Both the position numbers and the translations under genes were made by a program. A DNA stretch of 64,000 bases. Origin: Micropterus salmoides. Lineage: Eukaryota; Chordata; Actinopteri; Centrarchiformes; Centrarchidae. Below are positions 24,141 to 36,810 of this stretch, piece after piece. Each line of letters starts with the position of its first letter. Positions within the stretch are counted from its first letter, which is position 1. The stretch spans positions 2,621,015-2,685,014 of the forward strand of contig NW_024041484.1 of assembly GCF_014851395.1 (NCBI RefSeq). The letters run 5' to 3'. The notes beneath the pieces were generated by a model. It was not told the origin of the DNA. It saw only the letters and a list, made by a program, of their open reading frames with translations, and made no database searches.

Positions 24141-26533
24141 TGTCATTGTAACTGGGAGAACAGTCTCTGTTTGACAAAACAGAAATCCGTAAGAGAGCAT
24201 CAGGGTATGTGTCAGTCCATAAATGACAAGAAACTGAAGTGCTAAAAGTGCAAAAATGCTAACATATGTGAACATATGTACACATAATTATAATTGTTAA
24301 AAATTTAAATCAATTTTAGGGAACCTTCTAAAATATGTTTATTAATGGCTGTGTACAAAATTTTAATTATCTGATTTTTTAACTCTGAAATATCACCTTT
24401 AGTACAGGCCTGTTTGTTTTAGTTTTGTACAAAAAGAGAGAATCAACTCCAGTCTCTTCTCATACATCAATATAAAAAGTTGGACCACAAGTTGGAAAAA
24501 ATGGAGATGAACTAGATGTAGTGTGATGTCATCAAAATCTTTTCAGAAAGAAAATTACAGAGAATAAACTCGTAGTTAAAGTGAGAACATGTACAGCTTA
24601 ACAGTGTTTCTGCATTTTTTACTTTCCAATTCTTAGAAAACCCAATATTGTAGCACATTACCACTCCGGACTGTAGAGCTGTAAATCTGAATAACTTCCA
24701 TTCCATGGAGCAGCATGTGTCTGCCTGCTATTTGTGATGAACTTTTGATGGAAAACTGTGGCACCTGAGGTCATCATCCCGCTGTCTGCTTCTGGAGTAA
24801 TTGCAGTCAAATGAGATCCTCCACCTACACTCATATCATCGCAGCCTCTGTTCATCTCCCATCACTCTGCGTGGTGTAATTATGAACTTAGCACAAATTA
24901 GAAGGTAAAAGGAGATGAAAGAGGCATGACAGAAACCGAGGGCTTGATGACTCTGTGAAGAGACAAGCTGTTAAGCAGAATGAGAAGAAGCCCTTATTCA
25001 GGTTTAAACAGAGCCACCAATGTCACTTGGACATACAGTATAACCTCAGTCCAACCGCACAGATTAGCCTCATATTCAGTGATGAGATAAGATCAATAAG
25101 ATCAGTCACACCTTCCTCTCATTTGTGCGTTTCCCAAAAACTTTCTATAGACTACGAACTGCCGGTATGTATTTTCGCCCACATACCTGTAGATGGTGTA
25201 TGTGGATAGACAATGCATTAGCATTTACACTTGTGGTTAATGCGTCCCTGACTAATTCTGGAAGTGTTTTTTTTTCCGATTGGATCACAATCTGTTCTTA
25301 ATGACTCATGGGTGCACTTACACCTGAACTTTCTTGTGGTCAAGCACCATCGGATGGCAATCTAATCATCCAAAACACATTAAATCCCTGGAGTGAACAA
25401 CCTCTCTGTCTACTGTTGGGAGGTTTCTAGAAACAGGTGAAACCTGACACTGAAATATAACTCAAAAGTATCTATGTCTATGTCAGGACCCCCTAAACCC
25501 CCTGTGTGAAGAATAAATCCAGCTACAGTTAAAAGGACTTTTTTAGGAAAACACCAAAATATTGCTGCTCAATCTCCTACATTTCTTGATGTCACTGACT
25601 GTGTGCAACATTACCATGAATGAATCTGCACAATGTGTTTTGTACATAGAACTACCAAAAGCTCAGCCGCCTGCTCAGTCTGCCTGAATAACATCTGTCA
25701 AACTGTCATCGCACATTGCTATGACAACACAACCCATGGAGATGAGCCGGGTGTTTCTTCATTGTTAGGGAGCGCATAATGATGATGCTTTCACTCAGTC
25801 CCTCCGGTGTTAATCAGTGGTTGCAAATTAGCGATCTTTGGTTTGAAGTGAGTGTGAGACGATGTTATAGGCAAAGATAGCACAAAGCTAAGACAACGAC
25901 CGCTTTTCACTTAACACCCAGCCTGGATGCTCACAAAAATGGTCCCTTTGTAGGACATAATTCTCGTATTGTCCGGCGGTCCTGAGCAGTAAAAAGGCCT
26001 TTCTTGTGAGGGAGGCAGCTGTGGCCACAGAGCCCCCTTCATCTGCTCTCCCTCCTCACAGGCAGCTAGTCTTTGGGCAGGCAGAATAAGGATCTGATTG
26101 ATGCGGGCTCTTTCTTCAGGCCCACAGCGCTCTCTTGACTTGATAAGCCATTGATTAAACGGGCCAGAGGAAGACAAGGCTGGAGAGGTGCCGCAGGAGA
26201 CAGAGCTGCCTTCTAAAGAATGGAATTGTCCACTGATGTGAAATCAAACATGGTTTTCATCCTGAACGCTGCAGGAAGTGTCAGCAATGTTTCAGACCTG
26301 ACTGTCTGTTGTATGCACTATACCAATGAACCAAGCACAAGTTGTGGTTCCATACCCGGAAATAAGAACCCACACAGGGGGTTGCAAGGACTGAAACAAA
26401 AGACACATTTATGCGGCACCGAATTGTGTTTGACTTTTTGCAGACATTGCTCTTTCTGCTTTCTTGTGGATTATTCAATAATTTTATGTCTGAACATTTT
26501 TTAAATAAAACTAGGAAAAAGATTATTTATAGG

Positions 26534-26591
26534 TTTCAAACAGACACACAGTAAAATCTAAAGAGGAATCAAATGCAGCCACTGCATGATA
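26534..26591 (+). repeat. 58-bp direct duplication, copy 1
   Basis: Matches 27,549-27,606 at 56 of 58 positions with no gaps (TTTCAAACAGACACACAGTA ...). The two copies are 1,015 bases apart. Confidence 0.9.
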
Positions 26592-26675
26592 ACCGGTAGA
26601 CAAAAAACGGGGTCAAAGGGTTGCAAGCAGAGTTAGTTCCCCATCAGGGATCTCCTGTTTCTGTGTGTGAGTGGG

Positions 26676-26760
26676 GAGAATGTGATGTAGTGTAAAAGCA
26701 CTTTGAGTGGTCGGAAAGACTAGAAAGGTCCTCTACACGCAATTTATTTGTTTTACATAT
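26676..26760 (+). repeat. tRNA-derived SINE, 3' fragment
   Basis: AATGTGATGTAGTGTAAAAG, then CACTTTGAGTGGTCGGAAAG and ACTAGAAAGG match the 3' body of the SINE at 48.45 kb. Confidence 0.6.
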
Positions 26761-26770
26761 ATATATATAT
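26756..26770. repeat. AT simple repeat
   Basis: About seven AT units at the 3' end of the SINE fragment. Confidence 0.8.
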
Positions 26771-27198
26771 GGTGCACACGGTTCACCTCAAGGGAAAAAC
26801 AGAGACTAGAGCACACAGATTCAAAATTACAATTTTAACTCTGATGAAGACACAGTAGTGTCCAAATGTTAGTCTGTTTGCACATGGTGATGAAACAGTT
26901 ACCAGTTTAATGACAAACTATGCTAAAATTCCCCATGGTTATTATTACTGTACACATCAATAACCGGGTTCAGTTACCGCGGCAAATACTGTCCAGCATC
27001 AACCAAAGTTATCGACAGTCTCCCAGAAGCAGGCGCGCATGTGCAGTATCACAACATGGTTAAGACAGCGCTGCGGAGATATTTCTCTGAAGTCTGGTCG
27101 TATTTTGGTTTTTCTAGGAGTGCTCAGGGAAATTTGATTGAAGAAAATTGCCTTCTAGTGAACGCTTAGCTTTGGTTTTTCTACCTGACTTGCAATTT

Positions 27199-27235
27199 GG
27201 GGTTCAGTATCTTGCCCAAGGACACTTTGACAGGC
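27199..27235 (-). repeat. SINE fragment, reverse orientation
   Basis: Bases 27,199-27,226 are the exact reverse complement of 27,785-27,812 (AGTGTCCTTGGGCAAGATAC ...), a conserved part of the same SINE family. Confidence 0.6.
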
Positions 27236-27548
27236 AGACTGGATGACTGGTTATCAAAGGACGAACCGTCTGATTAGTGGACGACTCCTGAACCACAGCT
27301 GGTGCAGTTTTCTAGTCTAAGTAGGAATTATGTGTGTGTCTGTGCTGCCGGTCTGTGGGAGAGAGGTGAGGTCATCAAACACTGATGTTGGCTGTGTGGA
27401 AACACACCACATCATGCTCATCTTTCTTCCTGCTCATCTGTCTCTTTCTCTCAGAATCTCTTCATCTCCTCTGCCTGTGGTTAAAGGAGTCAGACTGACT
27501 TCATGAGGAGCAAGTCTCCCAGCCAGAGCTGCTCTCTGGCTCTGGCCT

Positions 27549-27606
27549 TTTCAAACAGGCACACAGTAAAATCTAAACAGGAATCAAATGCAGCCACTGC
27601 ATGATA
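27549..27606 (+). repeat. 58-bp direct duplication, copy 2
   Basis: Second copy of the repeat at 26,534; two substitutions and no gaps. Confidence 0.9.
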
Positions 27607-27782
27607 GGCTGCTGTCAATACATTTCATTTTCCTCCTTTCACTAAAAGACCCTACTATACTGTATGTGTTTTGGAACAACAAAACTGAGAAGCAACAAAA
27701 GACCACATCATGCAAAAATGTTGGAGTATACTGACTGTACCATTCTTGGAGCTATTATTACAACAGCCAGTGAAAACGTGTC

Positions 27783-27960
27783 GAAGTGTCCTTGGGCAAG
27801 ATACTGAACCCCGATTTGCCCCTGAGTGTGAATGTTAGTTTCCGTTTGAGCACTTAGGCTCAGTGTATGTGTGTGACTGGTGAATGCAGATGTAGTGTAA
27901 AAGCGCTTTGAGTGGTGGAAAAGACTAGAAAGGTGCTATACAAGTATGGAGCATTTACTC
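27783..27960 (+). repeat. tRNA-derived SINE, 5'-truncated copy
   Basis: Begins with GAAGTGTCCTTGGGCAAGAT, continues through GGCTCAGTGTATGTGTGTGA and ends AAAGGTGCTATACAAGTA. It lacks the tRNA-like promoter head. Confidence 0.65.
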
Positions 27961-28679
27961 TTTCCCCACAGTTCCCATGATTTTTCTCCATAAACAACAT
28001 TTGAGTTTAACCTCAGAATGACGGCAATAATTAAAAATGATGTTTTAAAAAATTAACACAGGCAGAGGAATCAAATGGTCATTAAAGTGGCGTCATTATT
28101 TACCAGACTTAGAGAATTACTGGCAAATACATTTTCTGATCTGTGTGGCCCTTCTCAGAATAGAATGAGCTTGGTGTTTTCCTGTGGGGGATGATGAGGT
28201 CAGAGCTCAGGTATCAACACTATTCTACAGTACATCCATATATTAATCCATTCCTCGTAAGCTGGCTGAGTGAAATCTAGAAACTGGAGTCCTCTGACAT
28301 CAACTAGTGACTAATGTGGGCTTCCAATATGCCAGCATTCAAAGCGAAAGCAAATAAATTTAAAAAACATTACTTCAGAACACCCAGACAACTTCTCTTT
28401 TACAAAAGATAGTAGTCGGTGGTGTTGGACAGAAATGGTGTTTTTAATTCATTATGCTCTTACAGGCAGAAAACTGTAACACACTCCCAAATGAATGCAG
28501 TTAGGCTGCACACTTTTTTCAGCTATGTCTGTTCGCCAGACGTTGAGTTTAATAAAGACCAGTTAGCTTGACTGTCATGTTACTTTATGTTATGTTTCAT
28601 AATTTAGTGGACTAAAGACATAAGTGAATTGTTTAGCACACAGTGGGGCAAGAGCCTGAAACCATTCCCAGAGATTCCA

Positions 28680-29275
28680 TTTAATAAATCAAGAATCGAT
28701 CCTGAATCTATTCAGAAAGCTCAGAAACGACTGTATTTCTTAAGGAAACTTAAGAAGGCTTAATGCCCGTGCCAAGTTCTTCAGCTTCAGCTTTTACAGA
28801 GGAGCAGTAGAAAGCATCCTGACTGGAAACATCACTAACTGGCATGGGATGTGCACGGCTCAGGACCGGAGGGCTCTGCAGCGGGTGATTAAAACTGCTC
28901 AGAAGATCATTGGTACCCATCTCCCGAGCATCAGTGATATCGGAGAGGTGAGGTGCTGCAGAGCCCAAAGGATACTAAAGGACAGTACCCACCCAGCCAC
29001 AGCCTGTTCACCCTGCTGCATTCTGGGAAGAGATATAGAAGTTTCTGCTGCACCACCAGACTACAGAGCAGCTTTTCCCCCCAGGCTGAGACTCTTAAAT
29101 TCATTCAGCATCGCACCATGTAAAAAATCATTTTTGTATGCAAAATTTACTTTATGAGCAGCATAAAGGAAACTACAAACTTCATCTCATTATACAACAC
29201 TACAATATATGTACTTTGTACCTTGAATGAAATCATTAAACCAAGAATCAGAATCACTTTCGAAACACATTCCGC
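28680..29275 (+). mobile_element. LINE ORF2 C-terminal fragment and 3' tail
   Basis: Translation in shifting frames gives AQKRLYFLRKLKK, FYRGAVESILTGNITNWHG, TAQDRRALQRVIKTAQKIIG, RAQRILKDSTHPATA and an end with LNSF, the well-conserved C terminus of fish non-LTR retrotransposon polymerases (KAQQRLYFLRRLKK ... DRRALQRVVRTAQKI ... KDSSHPSH). It ends in CAAGAATCAGAATCAC, a LINE-like 3' tail. At least two frame changes show it is dead. CR1/L2/Rex-like clade is likely. Confidence 0.75.
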
Positions 29276-30889
29276 ATTTCGAATTCACAAAGATTGCCAC
29301 CCCTAGCAGTTAGCTCCTGATTTGTTCCTTCTTCTCCTTCAAAACTCCCCAGGAATCTCTATAACTTAATCTCTAAGTGTTACCAGAACTAGTTACACCA
29401 ACCAAGACATGTAAATGTAAAAGCCCTGAAAAGAGGAGTAGATGAATGAAGCTGCACGGACACAAACTTTCCACCTTTAACCACAGTGAACAAATACAGC
29501 TATACACAAAATATAGTAAAACTTACTATACTTACTCTGTATGGATGATGGATCGATTGTACTGATAACATATGAAAACTCATACTTAAACCACTAAAGG
29601 TCCTCAGTACATTTCAGCAAGGTAAGCCAGGTTACATACAGTTTATGTTTACAATTATAACCATTAACTGTAACTGTGCTTGCTCTGACTTACTGGTAAT
29701 ACACATTATTCAATCAGTCACATAAACATATTAAAAATAAAATTGTCCTTTCAAATGAAAAAGCCCTGGCACAGTCGTAGCTTGTTGGGAACTCTAAATT
29801 ACTGACTACACTTCAGTTTCTATGAGGAGTTAGCACATCCTCCAACAACAGCATATTCCAAGGATGAAAAAACTCTGGTGACAACAGAAATAAGGTCATT
29901 AGCTTGCGGGCACACATTATGCTAATGTTTCATAAAACCTAGTGATCAAGATTTTCTTCTCTCACCTCACAAACACTGGAAACAGAATCCACATCTGATC
30001 TGAGTCATCTGAAAGTTGCCTGAAGCTTACAGTGAGTTACATTTCTCCAATGTTGCAATACCAGTTGATCAGGGTGTAGAACAGAATGCCATCAGTTCCT
30101 GAACAACACAGTGGCTACATCTTCAGATCCCACTCTGCTATGTGGAAGAAATGAGCATTTGCTTGTTATAAAGAAAGCCAAACTGCTCCTGATACCTGAT
30201 TAGCATTCTGACATAGCATTCAGAAATACTCTGCGTCAAATTACTGAGTAAATTTTAATCCATTTTGTGTCCACAAGACACAAATAAAATTACATTTCAT
30301 GATAGTCAAGTGCACTTAGCATAACTCTGCCAAAAGAAATCCTCCCTGGTGAGCACACAGTCTGATTGTATTGTGTCTATGATCATTAGTCTTTGGGTGT
30401 AAACGTCTGTAGCAGCAGCTAGCAGGCAGTCAGTTAGTCTGCTCGGCTGGGCTGCAGACTGCAGGCCACTAATGGGCAAGGAGTGCTGCCACATGTGTCT
30501 GAATAATTTAACTGTTTCCAGGAAGATGAGAGAACCCCGTGTCTGCTGCTGTGGCCACAGCAAACCATTTCACACATAAATAACCTCCCTCTAATACCTC
30601 AGCCTTACACTGAATACAATCTGGCTGCAGATTCAACTGGAGCCATCTTAAATGGGAGAGTACATCTTAATACAACACAAACATGACCTAAGTACATTGA
30701 AAGAGTTATGAGTCAATGTAATCATCCCTCCTGTCCAACCTCACAGTGAAGTGATACTTTCATAGAGGAACTATACAGTAAGAGAAAGAGAACACTTCAC
30801 ACGTCTTAAAAAAACCTTCTACCTCTTCCACCACAACGTTTGCATAATGGTTTGTGCTTTACTCGGGTAACTGCGACCCAAAGAGCCCT

Positions 30890-31110
30890 TTTTAAGTGCA
30901 ATTTATACTCCTGCGTCGAATCGACTGCGTAGCCTCTGCGTAGCCCCCTACCACACGCCGTCACCTACGCCTTAGCCAGACGTGCACCTCCTCAAAAATT
31001 TAACTACACGTCGAGGCGACGTGGACCGTAAGCACTGTGATTGGTTTGCTGGGTAGCCTCGCAACACCTCCAAGCCGGTAGGAAGTGCCCTGTGCTTTGA
31101 AGTAGCTCTT
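30890..31110. repeat. CpG-rich MITE-like fragment
   Basis: CAATTTATACTCCTGCGTCG with repeated CTGCGTAGCC and ACGTCGAGGCGACGTGGACC resembles the end of a Harbinger-like repeat seen in fishes. No opposite terminus is identified, so the call is weak. Confidence 0.25.
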
Positions 31111-31609
31111 ACTAGCTGCCAAAACAGCGGCTGTAACACGGTGGATCAATATTTTTGACCGTCACAACCAGAGCGAAATGACTCGTTTCGCCATCAGAAT
31201 GTGATCCATTCGGTTGATAACATTTTAAAAGGCTGCACCAGCTGCACGTAGATGTAGAAACCCCCATTCACGTTAGCGGAGGGCTAAACTGGAAGTTAGC
31301 CTGCCGCTACAAGTGATACATGCCCGGATGTCCAGCTGACAGGTCAGCAATCAAATTGCAAAAAAGATGATATTTCCAGTTCATCTGTTTTGATCCTTTT
31401 TTGAAACTGGATTGTGTGTCCAACAATGTAAATCAGTCATATTAAAACAGATCACTATGGGTTCACCCTTGGATGACTCCATTGATTTATGTATAACATG
31501 TAAGGTCTTCTTCACACTACAGACAATCAATGAAACAAGCCTTTTCCTTTCATTGTCACTATGACTGAACTTTGAGGCAAATGTTCTGCTTCTAGCTAAC
31601 ATCTCCTAA

Positions 31610-31803
31610 GGCCCTGTGTCCACCAAAGCGCTTTTTACCAGCTAAAAACGGCAGCTGCTGTTCTCAAAACGCTTAGCTGGGAGCGCTAGGGTGCGCTTTG
31701 GAGGCGCAATGTTTTTTTGGAGATGCTGTGGTTGCTACGATACATAATTTCTGTGGAGGTCCTTCCTGGCCTCGGGAAAAAACGCTTTGGCAGACACAGG
31801 CCC
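31610..31803. repeat. Harbinger-like MITE, 194 bp, TAA target duplication
   Basis: The left end GGCCCTGTGTCCACCAAAGC and the right end (reverse complement GGGCCTGTGTCTGCCAAAGC) are inverted repeats of about 21 bases with three differences. TAA flanks both sides (31,607-31,609 and 31,804-31,806). A 3-bp TAA/TWA duplication is typical of PIF/Harbinger elements. No coding capacity. Confidence 0.65.
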
Positions 31804-32125
31804 TAATAAGGATCCACCAGCCAGGCAAACTAGTGAAAGCAGCCGCCCCGCACGCCCTCCACCACTTGCACGTGTCTATTAGATGAGCATCTTTGCCAGC
31901 GGCGTCATTGGCAAGAAACCTATGGGGCACCTTTAGCCTCCCGTAGTGTCTGTTAGCCCGCCTCATGATACAGGGCCCCTGGGGAGCGAGGTAATCCAAT
32001 CTGGGGCCTCTCCCTGCTCTTTGTGCTTGGACGGGACTGTGAATGTCTTGATTAGGACCTGAAAGGCGTTTTCCTCACAGAGCGACAACAGATGGCGGAA
32101 GATGAGGACCCCCCCGTCCCCCAAC

Positions 32126-32148
32126 CCACACACACACACACACACACA
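32126..32148. repeat. CA microsatellite
   Basis: About eleven CA units. Confidence 0.95.
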
Positions 32149-32621
32149 GACCCCACTCCTCCCTAATCCTCGCCTCTCTGACATCCCCATCTCCACAGCC
32201 ATGCTTGGCTTTCCTCCATTCTGTTTTCTCTTTCGTCTCATCTGCTGCTGTTTTATCTTTACCTTTCTCTCTCCAGGTTTTCCTTGTGACAGACAGAATG
32301 AGAGTCAGTGAGCTGCTCCTACAGCAGGAGACCACATGTTGTGCCCAGTCACAGAATCAGAAACAAAGCTAACATATGCCAGCTGTTCGGCTTATCAACG
32401 TAAGTTGTACGATGAATGAGCACCAACAACAATATGCTGGTATGGCAGTGACCTGTTTGGAGGAGAGGATGATCACATAAAAACCCTAACACCCGCGTGT
32501 CAACTCAGAATATGTCCCGATCTGAGTCTTTTCTGTATTAGGATGTTCCTTTGGATTGATTCTCGAAGTAATTCATCTTCAACGATATTATTCAATATGT
32601 TCACACACAGATAATTACATG

Positions 32622-32647
32622 GTATATATATATATATATATATATAC
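32622..32647. repeat. TA microsatellite
   Basis: About thirteen TA units. Confidence 0.95.
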
Positions 32648-33059
32648 ACACAGAGAGATCTTAAGTAGTAATTTCATATAGATCAATAAACATAGAAGCT
32701 ATTACAGTGGCCCGGAGAGCTTAACGCACAGCATATTATGAAAACAGCTACAACACCTGCACAGCATTTAGAAAACACACTGCAAATACAGAAACTGTAA
32801 ATGCAAATGGAAAATATGCACTCTGACATGGGCTCACACTTTGGTCTGTTTGGTCTGGTCTCAGTCAGTCATCTTCTACTGAAAGAAACTACAGCTCACA
32901 ATCTGCTGTATCAGCACCGCTGCTAGCAGTTTGTTTTACAAACCAAACCGCAAAAAAACCCCAGACACAACTACATTACAACTACAGCTGCATGGATATC
33001 AGTGTCGGAGCCACGACAAAGGCCAAAATGTGGCCTACAACAAACTAGGTAAGCTTGGT

Positions 33060-33185
33060 TTGTTGCTTATGTTTTATTGCTTGACTATTTTACCATTTTT
33101 ATTGTTACTGTTTAGCCTATGTATTATTGTAAAGCACCTCTTGTAAAGACTTGCTCTGTGCTATATGAAATAAATTTTACTTACT
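33060..33185 (+). repeat. L2-type LINE 3' tail
   Basis: ATTGTAAAGCACCTCTTGTA followed by GTGCTATATGAAATAAATTT and TTACTTACTTA is the conserved end of fish L2 elements, the same wording as the end of the L2 copy at 43.19 kb. Confidence 0.55.
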
Positions 33186-35629
33186 TATTATAAGGGATGC
33201 ACAATATATTGACTAAATATCAAAATATGAAATGCAAATGCAAAAAATGCAATACCAAAAATATGTTAATTTATGGAGAGATACATCCGTGTGACTTAGT
33301 TGTGTTTGATTAAGAGCCCACTTGAAACGTCCATATACTCACACATGACCAAACACAAGATACCCTGCAGGCGTAACATAAGGTAATAAAGTCTTTCAGT
33401 GTATCCCACAAACTCCTCTCATGAGATTTCAGAGCGAGAATTGTGCTTGAACGAGACTTCTGTTTCTGGTTAAAAACAAGAAGTGTTACCAGGTCTACCA
33501 GGCCTGTCGGTTGTAAAATGAAGCACTTTTTGTGGATTCCATTTTGACGGGTGCAATTACCTCGCAGAAATACTTTGCAGCCCCTGCAGCTGCTTAATGC
33601 CTGCTGGCTGAAGCATCCAAGATTTCTTGTACCTACTATTCATTTTGACACCAAAATATGTGAAAATAGTACCCAGGTTTAAGAGTGAGTGAATACCAAC
33701 CCATGTGTCCCTTTCCTTGTAGGCCACTTTTAGATTGCTTCTTAGTTGGGTTATTGAGACACTTGTTTCAGGCTATGTCTCTTGTTACTAAAATGCCTAT
33801 GAATATAAATGTCATAATGGCATTTTTAAATTTATTTTCAAATATTGAAGATTGTAATAAACTCATTTACAGAATATGCCCCTTGGGCATGGGCACAAAA
33901 TCCCAGGAGCCCCTAAGAAAAAGCCTTATGAAGTGACTGTCTAGAAAGTCTATGTGTTCAGTATAGAGATGTTATTCATTCTTGGAATGTTTATTAAAAT
34001 GGGAAAGATTTTCAAATATGCTTGACTGCAGAGTCACTTTAATGAGAGAAATAATAATCTGGACCACCAGTTTCCATTTTGATGATGTTGTGTAGTGGCG
34101 TATTGTATTTTGTATAATATTTGTGGAGAGGACTGTCAGTGTGGCAGGGAGCTTTTGGTTAGGCTCAGAGTCAGAAAGCTTCTCTGCATCTCAAGAGTGA
34201 GCAAACTGAAGTTCAGGTGCAAATTTCATCCAGCGGGACGATTGCTGGTTACATAGAGGGTCCTTTTAGGCACCTATGCCCTGGGCCCCCGTTGTTTCAT
34301 AATCTGTCCATGGATTAACTAAAATATAGTTTTTAACTGTCACCGATGTCATTGCTTCTAGATTGCTGCCAGGTGGTGTATGTACACTTAGAGACCAAAA
34401 CCACCAAAGTGTTCGTCTCTCAATATAACTTCCCTACCCTCTCTGTGGATCTCAGCTCAAAGCCCATCGGTTCCTACTGAAAATATAAATCTCGCCTTGC
34501 AAGTATATAGTTTCATTTTTAACAAACTACCTAAAACAGCTGGCTACTGTAGTTTTTATCCAACCTTCCTCAAACAGGAGGAAATAGTGCATTTGCTGAG
34601 GACTGTTCAGCAGAGGATTAATCCACATTTGGCGCTCTAGTGAGTATTTGTGGCAGCAGGACGGTGTATGTGGGACTGAGTCAAAATAAACTACAGTGTG
34701 TGTGTTTATGGTAATGAAGGACACTCAACAGAATGGCTTGTTGGTGTGCTTTTGGACAACAGTGGAGCTCTATGGTACAGAGGAATAAGATATACCAGGC
34801 TTTGGATACACATACAATAACTGTAAAGCGTTTTGTCCGTTAAGGCGGAAAAGCGGCACAGAAATGCAGTCTGTTTACCATTTACCAATGAATAGATTCG
34901 AGTTTCAGAATTATTAAATGTAAAAGTGATTTAGGATTGAGCTGTGTACAGAGACATGATAAGTGCTTTTGGATTATGATTCATTCCTGACATATAACAT
35001 CTATGTTTGTTTATATGAAAACAGCATTATCTTATTCAAAGGGACAGAACATTAATCATCAGGTTTTAGATCTATGTGTGATATTAGAGTTGTGCATGAA
35101 TGTTTCCTGTCATTTCACAAGGTTCATGGGCACAGTGGGATGTGGAATCACCAGTTAGTGGATATAGATACAGAAATCATCCAGTATGGATGCCTGTGAT
35201 TTGACTTTAGAGATTAAAACGGAATAAAAGTGAAAGAGCATGCGGGGGGAGGGGGCGGGGGACTTTATGGTGCTTTGCTCTGACCACTGACTTCCCAAAA
35301 TCCCTAAAAAAATTGAGTTGTGTTCTTTCTAAAATGCATGCTAGCAGCAGACAGGGCCCAGAGCTTAACATGATTTATCAGTGAAAGCTACTGGGTAGTG
35401 TGAATGCAATGCCAGGTTCATGAGATACTGGATTTACATTAAACATGACCTGTCAACAACACAGCTGTAGCCAGGATTTTAGAAATACAGAGGTCGGTCC
35501 AAGGTCCCCCAATGCAACCCCACTCTCACAAGTCTGACTAGATACAAAAATCAATATCTCCTCAAATGTTGAATCTCTCAGATTTTTACAGAAGAGTAGC
35601 AGTAGATAAGTAGCAATAGAGGCAGTACT

Positions 35630-36080
35630 AGCAGTAGCAGTTGCAGTAGTAGTAGTAGTAGTACTAGCAGAAGTAGTGGTAGTAGTTGAAGTAGTGGTAG
35701 TAGTTGAAATACTGCTAGCAATGTTAGTAGCAGTAGGGCAGCAGAAGTAGTGACAGAAGCAGTAGGAAGTGTAGTAGAGGCAACAGTAGTAAGCAGTAGC
35801 AGTAGCAGAAGCAGTAGGAAGTGTAGTAGAGGCAACAGTAGTAAGCAGTAGCAGTAGCAGAAGCAGTAGGAAGTGTAGTAGAGGCAACAGTAGTAAGCAG
35901 TAGCAGTAGCAGAAGCAGTAGGAAGTGTAGTAGAGGCAACAGTAGTAAGCAGTAGCAGTAGCAGAAGCAGTAGGAAGTGTAGTAGAGGCAACAGTAGTAA
36001 GCAGTAGCAGTAGCAGAAGCAGTAGGAAGTGTAGTAGAGGCAACAGTAGTAAGCAGTAGCAGTAGCAGAAGCAGTAGTGG
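35630..36080. repeat. AGT/AGC triplet block with a 52-bp minisatellite
   Basis: Six near-identical 52-base units start at 35,769, 35,821, 35,873, 35,925, 35,977 and 36,029 (each GTGTAGTAGAGGCAACAGTA ...). They sit within a looser (AGT/AGC)n block from 35,630. The long Leu/Tyr/Thr-rich ORFs on the minus strand exist only because these triplets lack stop codons. The unit length is not a multiple of three, so the repeat changes frame at each copy and is unlikely to code. Confidence 0.95.
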
Positions 36081-36099
36081 CAGGAACAGTAAGGATAGG

Positions 36100-36810
36100 C
36101 CCGTAGACTGTATATAAGAAATGGACGTAGTCGTCGTGATGTCACCCGTTGGTTTGTGGACTGCCGTTTTGAAGCCTCGAGTTTGGCCGATAGGGCACCG
36201 CCATGTCGAGTTTTTGCAACCAGGAAGTGCCCGGAAGTGACGATACGGCAGCGCTAACGGCCGTGTGCTGAGCTAGCTAGCTTGCTTAGCTAGGTGCAGC
36301 TGTAACTCATTTTAACAGGTCTGACAACTTTGTCTAGCGAACAACAGTCTTAAAACTAAATGTACTCACCAGAGAAAGTGAAGAGCCGACTCCTAATAAG
36401 CTTTTTCAGTGGTGTTGGTTAAATTTACACAGTGCCAAGGGTACGAGTCACTCTAGCCTGATTGACAGGTCGCCATGGTAACGACTTGTCAATTATAGAT
36501 AATCCTACCCTGAAACATACTCTGCTTTATGGTCTATTTCAAAATAAATGGGACCATAATTTACTAAATGAACATCATTTTGTATTGAAGAAGACTTGAA
36601 ACTAGCGACTGAGACCATAAACACATCAGGAAAGTGTTTTCTGAGGTAATAAATCAGCTGAGAAGTAGGCTCATTTTACCATTATTTCTAATAGAGCCGG
36701 ACTTCTTTTTGCAACCAGAAGAGTCGTCCCTGAAACCTGTCGAATACAGGTTTCAGGGACTTCCGCATTGGCTTCATATTGTAGACCGGAAGCTTCCCGC
36801 TTGGATAGGC
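36100..36810 (+). repeat. Dispersed TAGACTGTATATAAG-type DNA repeat
   Basis: Starts GTAGACTGTATATAAGAAAT followed by GGACGTAGTCGTCGTGATG and TGGACTGCCGTTTTGAAGCC, the recognisable start of a common fish DNA repeat; it ends near GAAGCTTCCCGCTTGG. A piece of a related terminus (CATAGACTTTATATAA) appears at 43,989. No transposase seen. Confidence 0.5.
36726..36760. repeat. Perfect 15-bp inverted repeat with 5-base loop
   Basis: GTCCCTGAAACCTGT, loop CGAAT, then its exact reverse complement. It would form a strong small hairpin in DNA or RNA. It lies inside the dispersed repeat starting at 36,100. Confidence 0.95.

Noticed and set aside
35769..36080. CRISPR array
   Set aside because: Units are contiguous with no unique spacers, and the genome is eukaryotic.
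35453..36145. 230-codon minus-strand ORF rich in Leu, Tyr, Thr and Cys, with nested shorter ones
   Set aside because: It is the translation of AGT/AGC triplets and the 52-bp minisatellite; no start context, splice sites or family.
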